Of a DNA stretch of 64,000 bases, positions 17,059 through 27,159 are shown piece by piece. A program made the translations under genes and the position numbers. This DNA is from JAENVT01 sp039931555. Lineage in GTDB: Bacteria > Actinomycetota > Acidimicrobiia > Acidimicrobiales > Ilumatobacteraceae. Position 1 is the first letter of the stretch, and each line of letters begins with the position of its first letter. The notes under the pieces were generated by a model. That model did no database searches, was not told where the DNA came from, and saw only the letters and a list, made by a program, of their open reading frames with translations. The stretch lies in the NCBI GenBank assembly GCA_039931555.1, contig JBDTRP010000116.1, positions 1 through 64,000 of the forward strand, given 5' to 3'.

Positions 17059-18470
17059 CCATCATCCCGGCCATCTCCGCTCATGTCGACCGGGTCTGGA
17101 CCGACGAGATCGTGCCGGCGCTGCACGATTACATCGCCATCCCCAACGTCTCGGCGCTGTACGACCCGCAATGGCGCGAACACGGTCACATGGACCGAGC
17201 GGTCGAGTTGATCCGAGCCTGGTGTGCCGCCCGAAACGTCGCTGGGCTCACCGTCGATGTGCACGAGTTGCCCGGTCGCACGCCCGTGATCCTGATGCAG
17301 ATCCCGGCGTTCGGCTCCGGGGCCGCCGACGACACCGTGCTGCTCTACGGCCATCTCGACAAGCAGCCGGAGATGACGGGTTGGCGCGACGACCTCGGCC
17401 CATGGAAGCCCGTGCTCGAGGGCGACCGCCTCTACGGACGCGGTGGCGCCGACGACGGGTATGCCGCGTTCGCCTCGGTGCTGGCCATCGAGGCTGCCCA
17501 AGCCGCGGGGATGAGTCACACCCGATGCGTCGTGTTGATCGAAGCGAGTGAGGAGAGCGGCAGCCCCGACCTCCCCGCATACCTCGGCGCGTTGGCCGAC
17601 CAGATCGGCACGCCCACTCTGGTGCTGTGCCTCGATTCGGGGTGCCTCGACTATGAACGCTGGTGGATCACCACATCGCTCCGCGGGCTGGCGGCGGGAA
17701 CCCTACGAGTCGAGATCTTGACCGAGGGCGTGCACTCCGGCGAGGCCAGTGGGGTCGTGCCGTCGTCGTTCCGCATCTGTCGCGAGCTGCTCGACCGCAT
17801 CGAGGACAGCTTCGACGGCAAGATGTTGCTCCCCGAGCTGCACGTCGCCATTCCGCCCGACCGTCGGCTGCAGGCCAGCGAGACGGCGGCCGACTTCCCG
17901 ATCGGCGGGCACTTTCCCTTCGTCCCCGGCGCCGAACCGATGGTTGCCGATCCCACCGAGCAGTTGCTGGCGCGCACGTGGCACCCATCGCTCAGCGTCA
18001 CCGGCGTCGGTGGCATCCCACCGGTCGAATCCGCAGGAAACGTGTTGCGGCCACACACCTCGCTGCACCTCAGCGTGCGCTTGCCACCGACGTGCGACCA
18101 CGAGGCAGCGCTGGCCGCGTTGCACGCGGCGCTCACCAGCGACCCGCCGTACGGCGCACACGTGACGTTCGACGACGGTCAGAGCGGCCCAGGATGGAAC
18201 GCGCCAGCATTCGCCCCGTGGTTGCAAACAGCACTCGACGAAGCATCCACGGCTGGTTTCGGCAACGCCTCGCGTGCCTTCGGCGAGGGCGGATCGATCC
18301 CGTTCATGGGGATGCTGGGTGACATGTTCCCCGACGCCCAGTTCGTGATCACCGGTTGCCTGGGGCCCGGCACCAACGCGCACGGACCGAACGAGTACCT
18401 CCATCTGCCGACGGCACGTCGAGTGACCAGTTGCCTCGTGACGGTGCTCGAAGCTCACGCATCTCGCTGA
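17055..18470 (+). CDS. M20 family metallopeptidase (dipeptidase-like)
   Basis: A 471-residue zinc hydrolase of the M20/M25/M40 family. Metal-binding and catalytic motifs are in order: LLYGHLDKQPEMTGW (first His and Asp), GRGGADDGYAAF (bridging Asp), and EASEESGSPDL (catalytic Glu pair). The C-terminal part contains the dimerisation domain and a late His in PGTNAHGPNEYLHL. The family cleaves dipeptides, acylamino acids or related amides. Its start overlaps the stop of the nitronate monooxygenase gene, so both are probably co-transcribed. The substrate is unknown. Confidence 0.88.
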   Translation: MTIIPAISAHVDRVWTDEIVPALHDYIAIPNVSALYDPQWREHGHMDRAVELIRAWCAARNVAGLTVDVHELPGRTPVILMQIPAFGSGAADDTVLLYGHLDKQPEMTGWRDDLGPWKPVLEGDRLYGRGGADDGYAAFASVLAIEAAQAAGMSHTRCVVLIEASEESGSPDLPAYLGALADQIGTPTLVLCLDSGCLDYERWWITTSLRGLAAGTLRVEILTEGVHSGEASGVVPSSFRICRELLDRIEDSFDGKMLLPELHVAIPPDRRLQASETAADFPIGGHFPFVPGAEPMVADPTEQLLARTWHPSLSVTGVGGIPPVESAGNVLRPHTSLHLSVRLPPTCDHEAALAALHAALTSDPPYGAHVTFDDGQSGPGWNAPAFAPWLQTALDEASTAGFGNASRAFGEGGSIPFMGMLGDMFPDAQFVITGCLGPGTNAHGPNEYLHLPTARRVTSCLVTVLEAHASR

Positions 18471-18533
18471 GGAGGCCGCGCACGCAGAGACGGAACGCGT
18501 TGATACCGTTCGGGCCGAAGGAGCGGATCCCCC

Positions 18534-19556
18534 ATGACGGTCACCACCAACCTGCCGCAAGACGATCACGCCACGGCGCTGGTGGTCGAGCGGGTGTTCT
18601 TCGAGTTGCGCAAGGTCATCGTCGGTCAGAGCCGGCTGATCGAGCGCATGCTGGTCGGGCTGTTGAGTCAAGGCCACTGTCTGTTGGAGAGCGTGCCCGG
18701 ACTGGCCAAGACGCTCGCTGCCGAAACGCTGTCGAAGGTCGTGGGCGGCACGTTCGGGCGGGTGCAGTTCACCCCCGACCTCCTGCCGTCCGACATCGTC
18801 GGGACTCGCATCTTCCGGTCGTCGAGTGAGAAGTTCGACGTCGAGCTGGGTCCGATCTTCGTCAACTTCCTGCTTGCCGACGAGATCAACCGCGCCCCGG
18901 CCAAGGTGCAGTCCGCGTTGCTCGAGGTCATGGCCGAGCAGCACGTGACGATCGGCGGCAACACCTACGACGTGCCGGTGCCGTTCTTCGTGATCGCCAC
19001 GCAGAACCCGATCGAGTCCGAGGGCGTGTACCAGTTGCCCGAGGCCCAGCGCGACCGGTTCATGATGAAGATCACCATGACGCACCCGTCGGCCGACGAG
19101 GAGATGACGATCGTCGACCGGATGAGCGTGTCGCCGCCGGTGCCCGAGCAGGTCATCGATCTCCATGGCCTCGCCGATCTGCAGAAGCGAGCGACGGGAG
19201 TGTTCGTCGATCGCAGCGTGCAGCAATACGCGGTCGACCTCGTGCAGGCGACGCGCACACCGGCGCAGGCCGGTATGGCCGACCTGGCGCCGGTGATCGC
19301 GCTCGGCGCCAGCCCCCGCGCGACGTTGGCGCTCGTGCGGGGCGCCAAGGCGTTGGCCCTGCTGCGCGGCCGCACCTATGCAACGCCGCAGGAGATCTTC
19401 GACCTCGCGCCCGAAGTGCTGCGACACCGGCTGATCCTCACCTACGACGCGTTGGCTCGCGACATCTCCATCGAGCACGTGCTGAGCCGGGTGCTCAGCA
19501 CGGTGCCGACGATGTGGGTCTCCCCCAAGCCGAACGACAACGTCTGGCGAGGCTGA
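18534..19556 (+). CDS. MoxR family AAA+ ATPase
   Basis: A 340-residue AAA+ ATPase of the MoxR family. The family-type Walker A region is LLESVPGLAKTLAAETL, where Ala-Lys-Thr ends the loop. Walker B is LLADEINRAP, followed by the sensor region VIATQNPIESEGVYQLPEAQRDRFMMK. MoxR proteins act as chaperone-like ATPases that mature or assemble partner proteins, usually together with VWA-domain proteins encoded alongside. That is the case here: a DUF58 gene starts five bases downstream and a VWA gene follows. GAAGGAG precedes the ATG. Confidence 0.93.
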   Translation: MTVTTNLPQDDHATALVVERVFFELRKVIVGQSRLIERMLVGLLSQGHCLLESVPGLAKTLAAETLSKVVGGTFGRVQFTPDLLPSDIVGTRIFRSSSEKFDVELGPIFVNFLLADEINRAPAKVQSALLEVMAEQHVTIGGNTYDVPVPFFVIATQNPIESEGVYQLPEAQRDRFMMKITMTHPSADEEMTIVDRMSVSPPVPEQVIDLHGLADLQKRATGVFVDRSVQQYAVDLVQATRTPAQAGMADLAPVIALGASPRATLALVRGAKALALLRGRTYATPQEIFDLAPEVLRHRLILTYDALARDISIEHVLSRVLSTVPTMWVSPKPNDNVWRG

Positions 19557-19560
19557 CCGC

Positions 19561-20490
19561 GTGGCGGCGAGCACGACGATCGATTGGCCGAGCGGGCCGA
19601 CTCCCGCGTCGGTGGCCGAGGTGCTGCGGTCGCTGGAGTTCGCCATCAACCGCCGCCTCGACGGCCAGCTCCATGGACAGCACCAGGGAATCACCCCAGG
19701 TCACGGCAGTGAGCCGGGCGAGTCGCGAACGTATCAGCCAGGCGACGACGTACGTCGTATCGACTGGAACGTGACGGCGCGAACGCGCCAGCTTCACGTT
19801 CGCGACCAGATCGCCGACCGCGACCTCGAAGCATGGTTGGTCGTCGATGTGTCGGCTGCCATGCACTTCGGCACGAAGCACACCACCAAGGCCCAGATCG
19901 CTCTGGCTGCCGCGGCAACGGTCGGGTTCCTGACAGCGCGCAACCAGAACCGGCTCGGCGCCGTGCTGGTTGCTGGTCCGCACCTGCGAGTGAGACCTCC
20001 TCGGCTCGGCCGCAACAACGTGCGGGCGATCCTGCAGACCATCGCCGACGCACCCGACACCGAGGGACTCGGTCGCAGCGACCTCCCAGAGGCACTCCGG
20101 CGTGTCGGCGCGTTGAGCAAGCGGCGCGGCTTCATCTGCGTGATCTCCGATTTCGCCGGTTCGGAGTGGTCGTCACCGATGTCGGCGTTGTCAATGCGTC
20201 ACGACCTGCTCGCCATCGGTGTCACCGATCCGCGCGAGTTCGACGTGCCACCGATCGGTCTGGTCACGTTCTCCGACCCCTCGACCGGCTCCACACGCGA
20301 GGTGATGGTGACCAACGGCGTGCAGCGGCGTTTCGCAGATCTGGCTGCACGACAACGGGCCGAGCGCGAGCGGACCGTCCGCGCCTCGGGAGGCGACTGG
20401 CTCGAGCTCTCGACCGATGGTGACTGGTTGACGGAGATCGCCGCACACGTGCGCAGACGCCGGCTGCGTCCGGCGATGATCCATCGATGA
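19561..20490 (+). CDS. DUF58 domain-containing protein
   Basis: A 309-residue DUF58 protein, with the family block YQPGDDVRRIDWNVTARTRQLHVRD near residue 60 and a VWA-like second half with WLVVDVSAAMHFG. The Asp-x-Ser-x-Ser metal-site motif of true VWA domains is here Asp-Val-Ser-Ala-Ala-Met, so the metal site may be incomplete. No membrane segment is evident. The GTG start lies four bases after the MoxR stop, and the gene overlaps the next gene by four bases (ATGA). The operon arrangement is standard for MoxR systems. Confidence 0.9.
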   Translation: MAASTTIDWPSGPTPASVAEVLRSLEFAINRRLDGQLHGQHQGITPGHGSEPGESRTYQPGDDVRRIDWNVTARTRQLHVRDQIADRDLEAWLVVDVSAAMHFGTKHTTKAQIALAAAATVGFLTARNQNRLGAVLVAGPHLRVRPPRLGRNNVRAILQTIADAPDTEGLGRSDLPEALRRVGALSKRRGFICVISDFAGSEWSSPMSALSMRHDLLAIGVTDPREFDVPPIGLVTFSDPSTGSTREVMVTNGVQRRFADLAARQRAERERTVRASGGDWLELSTDGDWLTEIAAHVRRRRLRPAMIHR

Positions 20491-21455
20491 GCTGGGACTT
20501 CCTCGCTCCGGCACGCCTCTGGCTGCTGTTCGTCGTTGCCGGCCTCGCCGTCGCGTATGTCATCGCCCAGCGCCGCAGAGAGATCAACACGGTCCGCTTC
20601 ACCCAGATCGAGATGCTGGACCAAATCGCCCCGCGGCGGCCCGGTTGGCGCCGCCATGCCATCGCCGGCGTGCAACTCGCCGCGCTGAGCATCGGTGTGC
20701 TCGGCGCCGCGCAGCCGGTTCATCGATCGACGACACGGCCGCGGTCGGCGGGAACGATCATGCTGCTGTTCGACGTGTCGCTGTCGATGCAGGCCGACGA
20801 CGTGTCACCCAACCGGCTCGAGGCGGCGAAGAAAGCTGGCGAAGACTTCGTCGACGCGGTCGATGCCGACATCGGCGTCGGATTGATCTCGTTCAGCGGC
20901 ACGGTCGCCACCGATGTCGAGCCGACAACCGATCGAGTTCGGCTGACCAAAGGTATCGAAGCGCTGCAACTCGGTGAGGGGACAGCCATCGGCGATGCAA
21001 TCGCTGCCGGTGTTCACTCGCTGCAGCGCGGTGAGCCGACCAACGATTCGCCCGGCACGCTGGTCGTGCTCTCCGACGGCGAGACCACGCGCGGCCGGCC
21101 CACTGCCGATGGCGCCAAGGTCGCCGCCGACGCCAAGGTGCCCGTGTACACAATCGCGTTCGGTACCGACGCCGGCGCCATCACCAACCCCAACACCGGC
21201 GAGATCGACCCAGTACCGGTGAAACTCGACGAGTTGCAGGCGGCGGCTGATGCAACGGGTGGCAAGGCCTACGTGGCGCCGTCGGCCGACGAACTGGCCA
21301 AGGCCTACGCCGACATCCGCGCCAACCTGCAGCAGACGACGGGCGAGGCGATCACGACCATCCACGAGCTCGCTTGGCGCTACGTGCTGGCTGCGGTGCT
21401 GTTGCTGATGATCGCGTGGGGACTCGCACTGTGGTGGCTTCGCGGCCCGCTGTGA
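20487..21455 (+). CDS. Membrane-anchored VWA-domain (BatA-like) protein
   Basis: A 322-residue protein. One N-terminal transmembrane helix (RLWLLFVVAGLAVAYVIAQR) is followed by a basic stretch and a second hydrophobic segment. The VWA domain has an intact MIDAS motif, DVSLSMQADDVSP, near residue 95, and later LSDGETTRGR. A final membrane helix lies at about residues 298-318 (YVLAAVLLLMIAWGLALWW). BatA-like proteins are membrane partners of MoxR ATPases. It ends convergently, three bases before the stop of the downstream serine hydrolase gene. Confidence 0.9.
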   Translation: MSWDFLAPARLWLLFVVAGLAVAYVIAQRRREINTVRFTQIEMLDQIAPRRPGWRRHAIAGVQLAALSIGVLGAAQPVHRSTTRPRSAGTIMLLFDVSLSMQADDVSPNRLEAAKKAGEDFVDAVDADIGVGLISFSGTVATDVEPTTDRVRLTKGIEALQLGEGTAIGDAIAAGVHSLQRGEPTNDSPGTLVVLSDGETTRGRPTADGAKVAADAKVPVYTIAFGTDAGAITNPNTGEIDPVPVKLDELQAAADATGGKAYVAPSADELAKAYADIRANLQQTTGEAITTIHELAWRYVLAAVLLLMIAWGLALWWLRGPL

Positions 21456-21458
21456 CCG

Positions 21459-22637
21459 CTACAGGGTGTCGGCGACCTCGGCGGCGGCAATCGTGATCCG
21501 CTGGGCCCGGGCATCGGCAGCCAGGTTGGCCGCCATCTTGTTCATCACGTAGCCGACGGCCAGCTGGCGCTCGGGCTGCGCGAAGGCATTCGACCCGCCC
21601 GCACCAGAGTGGCCGAAGCTGCCGGCGCCGGAGTACGGAGTGAACATGCCGTATGTCATGAACCCCATACCGAATGTGGTCGGCATCACCAAGCACAGGT
21701 CGGGCTCGCCGGCCGGCGTGATCGTGGCGCGGGCTCGCTCGCGGGTCGCGTCGTTCAGCAACTGCACCCCGTCGATCGGCGCCATGGTTGCCGCATACAC
21801 CTTGGCCAACGCATGTGCGGTGCCGATGCCGTTGGCCGCGGGGACTTCTGCAGCGTGCACATCGCGACGGTTGAACACATCGTCGACATGAAGCGCACCG
21901 TTGAGGTACAGGGCCCGGCCACCACGGGTTTCGGGGCCGAGGAACATCTCCAGCATCGCCCGGATGGCCGGGTCGGGATTGTCTTCGTTCAGCGGCCTGC
22001 CGATGATCGGCGACACCCGCGGCTCCTGCTCCTCGGGAAGGCCGATCCACAGCTCGACGCCGAGTGGGTCGGCGATCTCGTCGGCCAGGAACTGCCCGGG
22101 CGAACGCCCGTCGGTGCGGCGGATCAGCTCCCCTGCCAGGTACCCGAACGTCACGGCGTGGTACCCGTGGCCCGAGCCGATCGGCCAGTCGGGCTTGGTG
22201 TCCGCGAGCATCGTGGTGATCGTCTTCCAGTCGAGTGCGTCGGCCAGCGTCACCGGAGAATCGGGCGCGATCAGTCCGCATTGGTGGCTCATCAGCTGAG
22301 CGACGGTGGCACCGCCTTTGCCATGAGCAGCGAACTCCGGCCAGTAGGTGGCAACCTTCTCGTCGTAGTCGAGCAATCCTCGTTGCACGCACATCGCGAC
22401 CGCTATCGCGACGATGCCCTTGGTGGTGCTGAACATCAACTGCAGCGTCGAGTCGTCGTAGGGACGCTCGCTGGCGGCGTCGAACGTGCCGCCCCAGATG
22501 TCGACCACCCTGGCCCCGCGGTGATAGACGGCGGCGGATGCGCCGACCTCTTCACCGAGCTCGAAGTTCTTCTCGAACGCCGCCTTCACCGGCTCCCAGC
22601 CAGGTGCGACGAACCCGTCTGCATCAATTCGCGTCAT
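21459..22637 (-). CDS. Serine hydrolase, beta-lactamase/EstB-like family
   Basis: A 392-residue class C beta-lactamase-fold hydrolase. The nucleophile motif is FSTTKG (Ser-x-x-Lys) near residue 67. A Tyr-x-Asn equivalent lies in GYHAVTFGY, and a late GHSGAGGSNAF replaces the Lys-Thr-Gly box. There is no signal peptide, so it is probably cytosolic. The actinobacterial members near lipid genes are mostly esterases such as EstB/LipE-like enzymes. It lies 19 bases after the end of the larE-oxidoreductase pair on the same strand. Confidence 0.85.
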   Translation of the reverse strand: MTRIDADGFVAPGWEPVKAAFEKNFELGEEVGASAAVYHRGARVVDIWGGTFDAASERPYDDSTLQLMFSTTKGIVAIAVAMCVQRGLLDYDEKVATYWPEFAAHGKGGATVAQLMSHQCGLIAPDSPVTLADALDWKTITTMLADTKPDWPIGSGHGYHAVTFGYLAGELIRRTDGRSPGQFLADEIADPLGVELWIGLPEEQEPRVSPIIGRPLNEDNPDPAIRAMLEMFLGPETRGGRALYLNGALHVDDVFNRRDVHAAEVPAANGIGTAHALAKVYAATMAPIDGVQLLNDATRERARATITPAGEPDLCLVMPTTFGMGFMTYGMFTPYSGAGSFGHSGAGGSNAFAQPERQLAVGYVMNKMAANLAADARAQRITIAAAEVADTL

Positions 22638-22656
22638 GGCTTGACGGTACCGGGAA

Positions 22657-23712
22657 TCAGGCGTCGTCGACGATCGCCCTCAACGTCTCGATCTGGTGCA
22701 CGGCATCCGGCCCGATGGCGTTGACCGACAGCACGGTCACGCCGGCCTCCTTGTAGGCACCGACCCGTTCCTTGATGTAGCTCGCCGGACCCACCAGGTT
22801 GGAGAGCTCCAGCCATTCGCCCGGCACACGCGCTGCGGCTTCGTCTTTCTTGCCGTCGAGGTACAGGTCCTGGATGTCGATGGCTTCCTGCACGTACCCG
22901 TAGTCACGGCAGATGTCGTTGTAGAAGTTCTTGCCGCGAGCACCCATGCCACCGACGTACAGCGCGGTCATCGGCCGTGCAAAGTCGAGGATCGCTCTCT
23001 GCTGGTCACCGACCAGGTCCTCGCCGATGGCGAGCATGCCGCCGGCCGAGATGTCGAGGCGAGCGCGCGAGGGATCACGCTTGGCCAGCCCGGCCTGCAA
23101 GTGGTCTCCCCACACCAGGTGGAACTTCTCGGGGATGAACATGATCGGCAGCCAACCGTCGGCGATCTCGGCCGTCGCCGTGACGCTGAGACCCTTCAAG
23201 CTGGCCCACCAGATCGGGATCTCGCTGCGGACGGGATGATTGACCAGCTTCAGGGGCTTGCCCAATCCGGTACCCACACCGGCGGGAAGCGGCGCCTGGA
23301 AGGTCTGCCCCTGGTAGTCGAACTTGTCCTCGCGCTTCCAGATGATGCGGCAGGCCTCGATGTACTCCTTGATGCGCTGCATCGGCTTCTCGTACCGCAC
23401 GCCGTGAAAGCCTTCGATCACTTGAGGCCCACTGGCGCCGAGGCCGAGGATGAAGCGGCCGTCGCTGACGTAGTCGCAGCCGGCCGCGGTCATCGCGGTG
23501 AGAGCCGCCGTGCGCGAGAACACGTTGATGATGCCGGTGCCGATCTCCACTCGATCGGTGATGGCGGCCAAGTAGCCGATCTGACTGATCGCGTCGAACG
23601 TGTACGCCTCGGCGACCCACACCTGGTCGAGCCCGGCCTTCTCGAGCTCCACCACGCGCTGTGCAGCCTCTTTGAAACCGGCGCCGTAGTTGATCATCAT
23701 CGACAGCTTCAT
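22657..23712 (-). CDS. LLM class F420-dependent oxidoreductase
   Basis: A 351-residue luciferase-like monooxygenase-fold enzyme of the F420-type subfamily. The N-terminus MKLSMMINYGAGFKEAAQRVVELEKAGLDQVWVAEAY is characteristic, and SDGRFILGLGASGPQVIEGFHG is the cofactor-phosphate region. It probably transfers hydride with F420 rather than oxygenating; the substrate is unknown. Its ATG overlaps the larE stop by four bases, so translation of the two is coupled. A serine hydrolase gene follows. Confidence 0.88.
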   Translation of the reverse strand: MKLSMMINYGAGFKEAAQRVVELEKAGLDQVWVAEAYTFDAISQIGYLAAITDRVEIGTGIINVFSRTAALTAMTAAGCDYVSDGRFILGLGASGPQVIEGFHGVRYEKPMQRIKEYIEACRIIWKREDKFDYQGQTFQAPLPAGVGTGLGKPLKLVNHPVRSEIPIWWASLKGLSVTATAEIADGWLPIMFIPEKFHLVWGDHLQAGLAKRDPSRARLDISAGGMLAIGEDLVGDQQRAILDFARPMTALYVGGMGARGKNFYNDICRDYGYVQEAIDIQDLYLDGKKDEAAARVPGEWLELSNLVGPASYIKERVGAYKEAGVTVLSVNAIGPDAVHQIETLRAIVDDA

Positions 23713-24539
23713 GACTGTGAGCCCTTCTCCGTTCGACCGTGCGCGCCGTTGAGGTTGCCGGATCGGAAACCTTCGAGGTCGAGCGTGACGTATGTGTACC
23801 CGGCGGCCTTGGTGGCGGCCACGACGTCGGCGCGAGACGCAACGACGTCGGGGAGTCGATCGAGGGGAACCTCGATGCGCGCCGTCTCACCGTAGTGGCG
23901 AACCCGAAGCTCGGCGAACCCCAGTCGCTTGAGCGCGGCCTCGGCGCGGTCCACCTGGCTCAGCAGCGCCACGGTGACCTCGGTTCCGTACGGCACCCGA
24001 CTGGCCAGGCAGGCCGCGGCGGGCTTGTCCCACGTGCGCAGCCCGAGCACCTGCGAGGCGGCGCGCACGTCGGCCTTGGTGAACCCGGCGGTGACCAGTG
24101 GGAACGTCGCGCCGCGTTGGTCCGCAGCCAATTGGCCCGGCCGATGATCACCGAGATCGTCGAGGTTGACGCCGAGCACCACGGTCGCCCCACTCGCCTC
24201 GGCGATGGGCGCAACCACGTCCATCAGTTCGGCCTTGCAGTGATAGCAGCGGTCGGTGTCGTTGATCCGGTAGGCGGCGCGCTCCATCTCGTGGGTCACG
24301 ACCGGGGTCCAGCGAAGGCCCCACTCGGCGGCGAGCGCTCGGCAGTCGGCCTCTTCATCGCCGGCGAGCGACGGCGACACGGCCGTCACCGCGTGGGCGT
24401 CATCAGCGAGCACCTGATGAGCGACTGCGGCAAGGAACGCACTGTCGGCTCCCCCGCTGAACGCCACGACGACACGCCCGAGGCGGCGCAGTTCGACCTG
24501 CAGCGCGTCGATCTTGTCGTCGAGCAGATTGGCAGGCAC
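23709..24539 (-). CDS. larE: LarE-like ATP-dependent sacrificial sulfur transferase
   Basis: A 276-residue PP-loop ATPase. VVAFSGGADSAFLAAVAH is the ATP-binding loop near residue 25. TDRCYHCKAELMDV and KPAAACLASRVPYGTEV are the LarE signatures; the Cys of CLASR is the expected sulfur donor of the lactobacillar enzyme. LarE proteins sulfurise a pyridinium dicarboxylate to build the nickel-pincer cofactor of lactate racemase, but many LarE-like proteins occur without LarB and LarC. Neither partner is in this window. It is the first gene of a pair with the F420-type oxidoreductase. The intergenic space to the divergent ABC exporter is 87 bases. Confidence 0.85.
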   Translation of the reverse strand: MPANLLDDKIDALQVELRRLGRVVVAFSGGADSAFLAAVAHQVLADDAHAVTAVSPSLAGDEEADCRALAAEWGLRWTPVVTHEMERAAYRINDTDRCYHCKAELMDVVAPIAEASGATVVLGVNLDDLGDHRPGQLAADQRGATFPLVTAGFTKADVRAASQVLGLRTWDKPAAACLASRVPYGTEVTVALLSQVDRAEAALKRLGFAELRVRHYGETARIEVPLDRLPDVVASRADVVAATKAAGYTYVTLDLEGFRSGNLNGAHGRTEKGSQS

Positions 24540-24626
24540 CCCGCCGACGCTAGCGGCCGCGATGTCGGTTCACGGCGGCGGCAATTCCGGCGCGAGGTCC
24601 GCACCACATGGTGCAGGATGGTGCCC

Positions 24627-25558
<932 letters not shown>

Positions 25559-25562
<4 letters not shown>

Positions 25563-26353
25563 TCGCGCTCTACGGGGCGCACATGCGTTACTCGGTGCTG
25601 CAACAGTTCCAGTACCGCGCCGCCAACTACTTCTACATGATCGGCATGATCGCCGAGCCAGTGGTCTATCTCGTCGTGTGGTCGACGATCGCTCGGGCCC
25701 ACGGCGGGTCGATCGACGGCCTCACCCCGGGCGGGTTCGCCGCCTACTACATCGTGTGGACGCTGGTGCGGAACATGAACATCGTGCTGACGCCATTCGC
25801 GTGGGAGGAACGAATCAAGGACGGTACGTTCGCCGGCCAACTGATGAAGCCGGTTCATCCGATCCACGAAGACATCGCCGGGTTCATGGGCTGGAAGCTC
25901 GTCGTGCTGCTTTTGTGGATCCCGATCGCGATCGTGCTGGTGCTGCTGTTCCGCCCCACGCTGAGCCCGACGTTGTTGCAGTGCGTCGTCTTCGTGTTCG
26001 CCATCTGGGGCGCCTACCTGATCCGGGCGATCATGCAATGGTCGTTGGGGCTGATCACGTTCTGGACCACGCGGGTCGCGGCGATCTTCGAGGCGTACTA
26101 CCTCAGCGAGATGCTGCTGTCGGGCCGAGTGTTCCCGTTGGTGCTGATGCCCAAGTGGTTCCAGACGCTGACGTGGTACTTCCCGTTTCGTTGGTCGTTC
26201 AGCTTCCCGATCGTCGCGCTCACCGGCCCGATCGAGGATCGCGACCTCTTCATCGGCATCGGCATGCAGGTGGCGTGGATCCTCTTCGGCATCGGTCTGC
26301 TGTACCTCGTGTGGCCGCGCGCCGTCCGACGCTTCAGCTCGGTCGGTGGATAG
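25559..26353 (+). CDS. ABC-2 family transporter permease (first)
   Basis: A 264-residue permease with about six hydrophobic segments, for example IGMIAEPVVYLVVWSTIA, VVLLLWIPIAIVLVLLF and a final IGMQVAWILFGIGLLYLVWP. It resembles the ABC2_membrane_6 family, where two distinct permeases pair with one ATPase. The ATG overlaps the ATPase stop by four bases. Its stop shares one base with the next GTG (TAGTG). The N-terminal MIALYGAHMRYSVLQQFQYRAA segment is typical of the family. Confidence 0.88.
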
Positions 26354-27150
26354 TGAAGCGTCGCGGCGGAGGCCTCCGGTTGACGGGCACGTTCCTGCGT
26401 GTCGGCGTGATGAACGAGATGCAGTACCGCATCAACTTCTTCCTGCAGTTGCTGCAGTCCTTGCTGACCGTGGGAACCGGTCTCATCATCCTTGCGGTGG
26501 TGTTCTCCAAGACCGACGATCTCGGAGGGTGGAGCCGGCCGCAACTGCTTGCGGTGATGGGTGTGTTCACCTTGGTCGGCGGGATCATTCGCACCTTCAT
26601 CCAGCCGAACATGCAGCGCGTCGTCGAGGACGTGCGCCAAGGCAAGCTCGACCATGCGCTGACGAAACCAGCCGACGCACAGCTCTTGGTCAGCATCCGC
26701 GATGTGCGCTTCTGGCAGCTCACCGACGTGCTCGTCGGCGTGGCGGTGCTGATCGTCGCGCTGGTGCAGATGAGCTCGACCACACGATGGCAACACGTCG
26801 CCGCGTTCGTTGCGCTGCTTCTCAGCGGACTGGTGTCGATCTACTGCTTCTGGCTCATGCTCGCCTCGGCGTCGTTCTGGTTGGTGCGCATGAACGAGGT
26901 CCAGGAGTTGTTCGACGGCTTGTTCCGTGCCGGCCAGTACCCGGTCGGGATCTATCCCGGGTGGCTGCGATACGGGTTGACGTTCATCATCCCGCTGGCT
27001 TTCGCGATCACCGTTCCGTCCGAAGCGGTCACCGGCCGCCTGGCATGGCAATCGGTAGTGGTCATGATCGCGTTCACGATCGTGTTGCTGATCGTGTCGC
27101 GCTGGTGTTGGAAGCGGGGCCTGCGCCGATATGGGGGCGCCTCGGCGTGA
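26353..27150 (+). CDS. ABC-2 family transporter permease (second)
   Basis: A 265-residue permease, the partner of the preceding gene. It has about six hydrophobic segments, including LLQSLLTVGTGLIILAVVF and VVVMIAFTIVLLIVSRWCW. A conserved cytoplasmic segment (FIQPNMQRVVEDVRQGKLDHALTKP) links the first helices. The GTG start shares its first base with the preceding stop. The gene ends nine bases before the end of the convergent acyl-CoA dehydrogenase gene. With the ATPase it would form a heteromeric exporter or importer. Confidence 0.87.
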   Translation: MKRRGGGLRLTGTFLRVGVMNEMQYRINFFLQLLQSLLTVGTGLIILAVVFSKTDDLGGWSRPQLLAVMGVFTLVGGIIRTFIQPNMQRVVEDVRQGKLDHALTKPADAQLLVSIRDVRFWQLTDVLVGVAVLIVALVQMSSTTRWQHVAAFVALLLSGLVSIYCFWLMLASASFWLVRMNEVQELFDGLFRAGQYPVGIYPGWLRYGLTFIIPLAFAITVPSEAVTGRLAWQSVVVMIAFTIVLLIVSRWCWKRGLRRYGGASA

Positions 27151-27159
27151 CAACGTTGG

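Noticed and set aside
17703..19694. A 663-codon minus-strand frame opposite the M20 peptidase and MoxR genes
   Set aside because: It crosses two recognised genes and has no plausible product.
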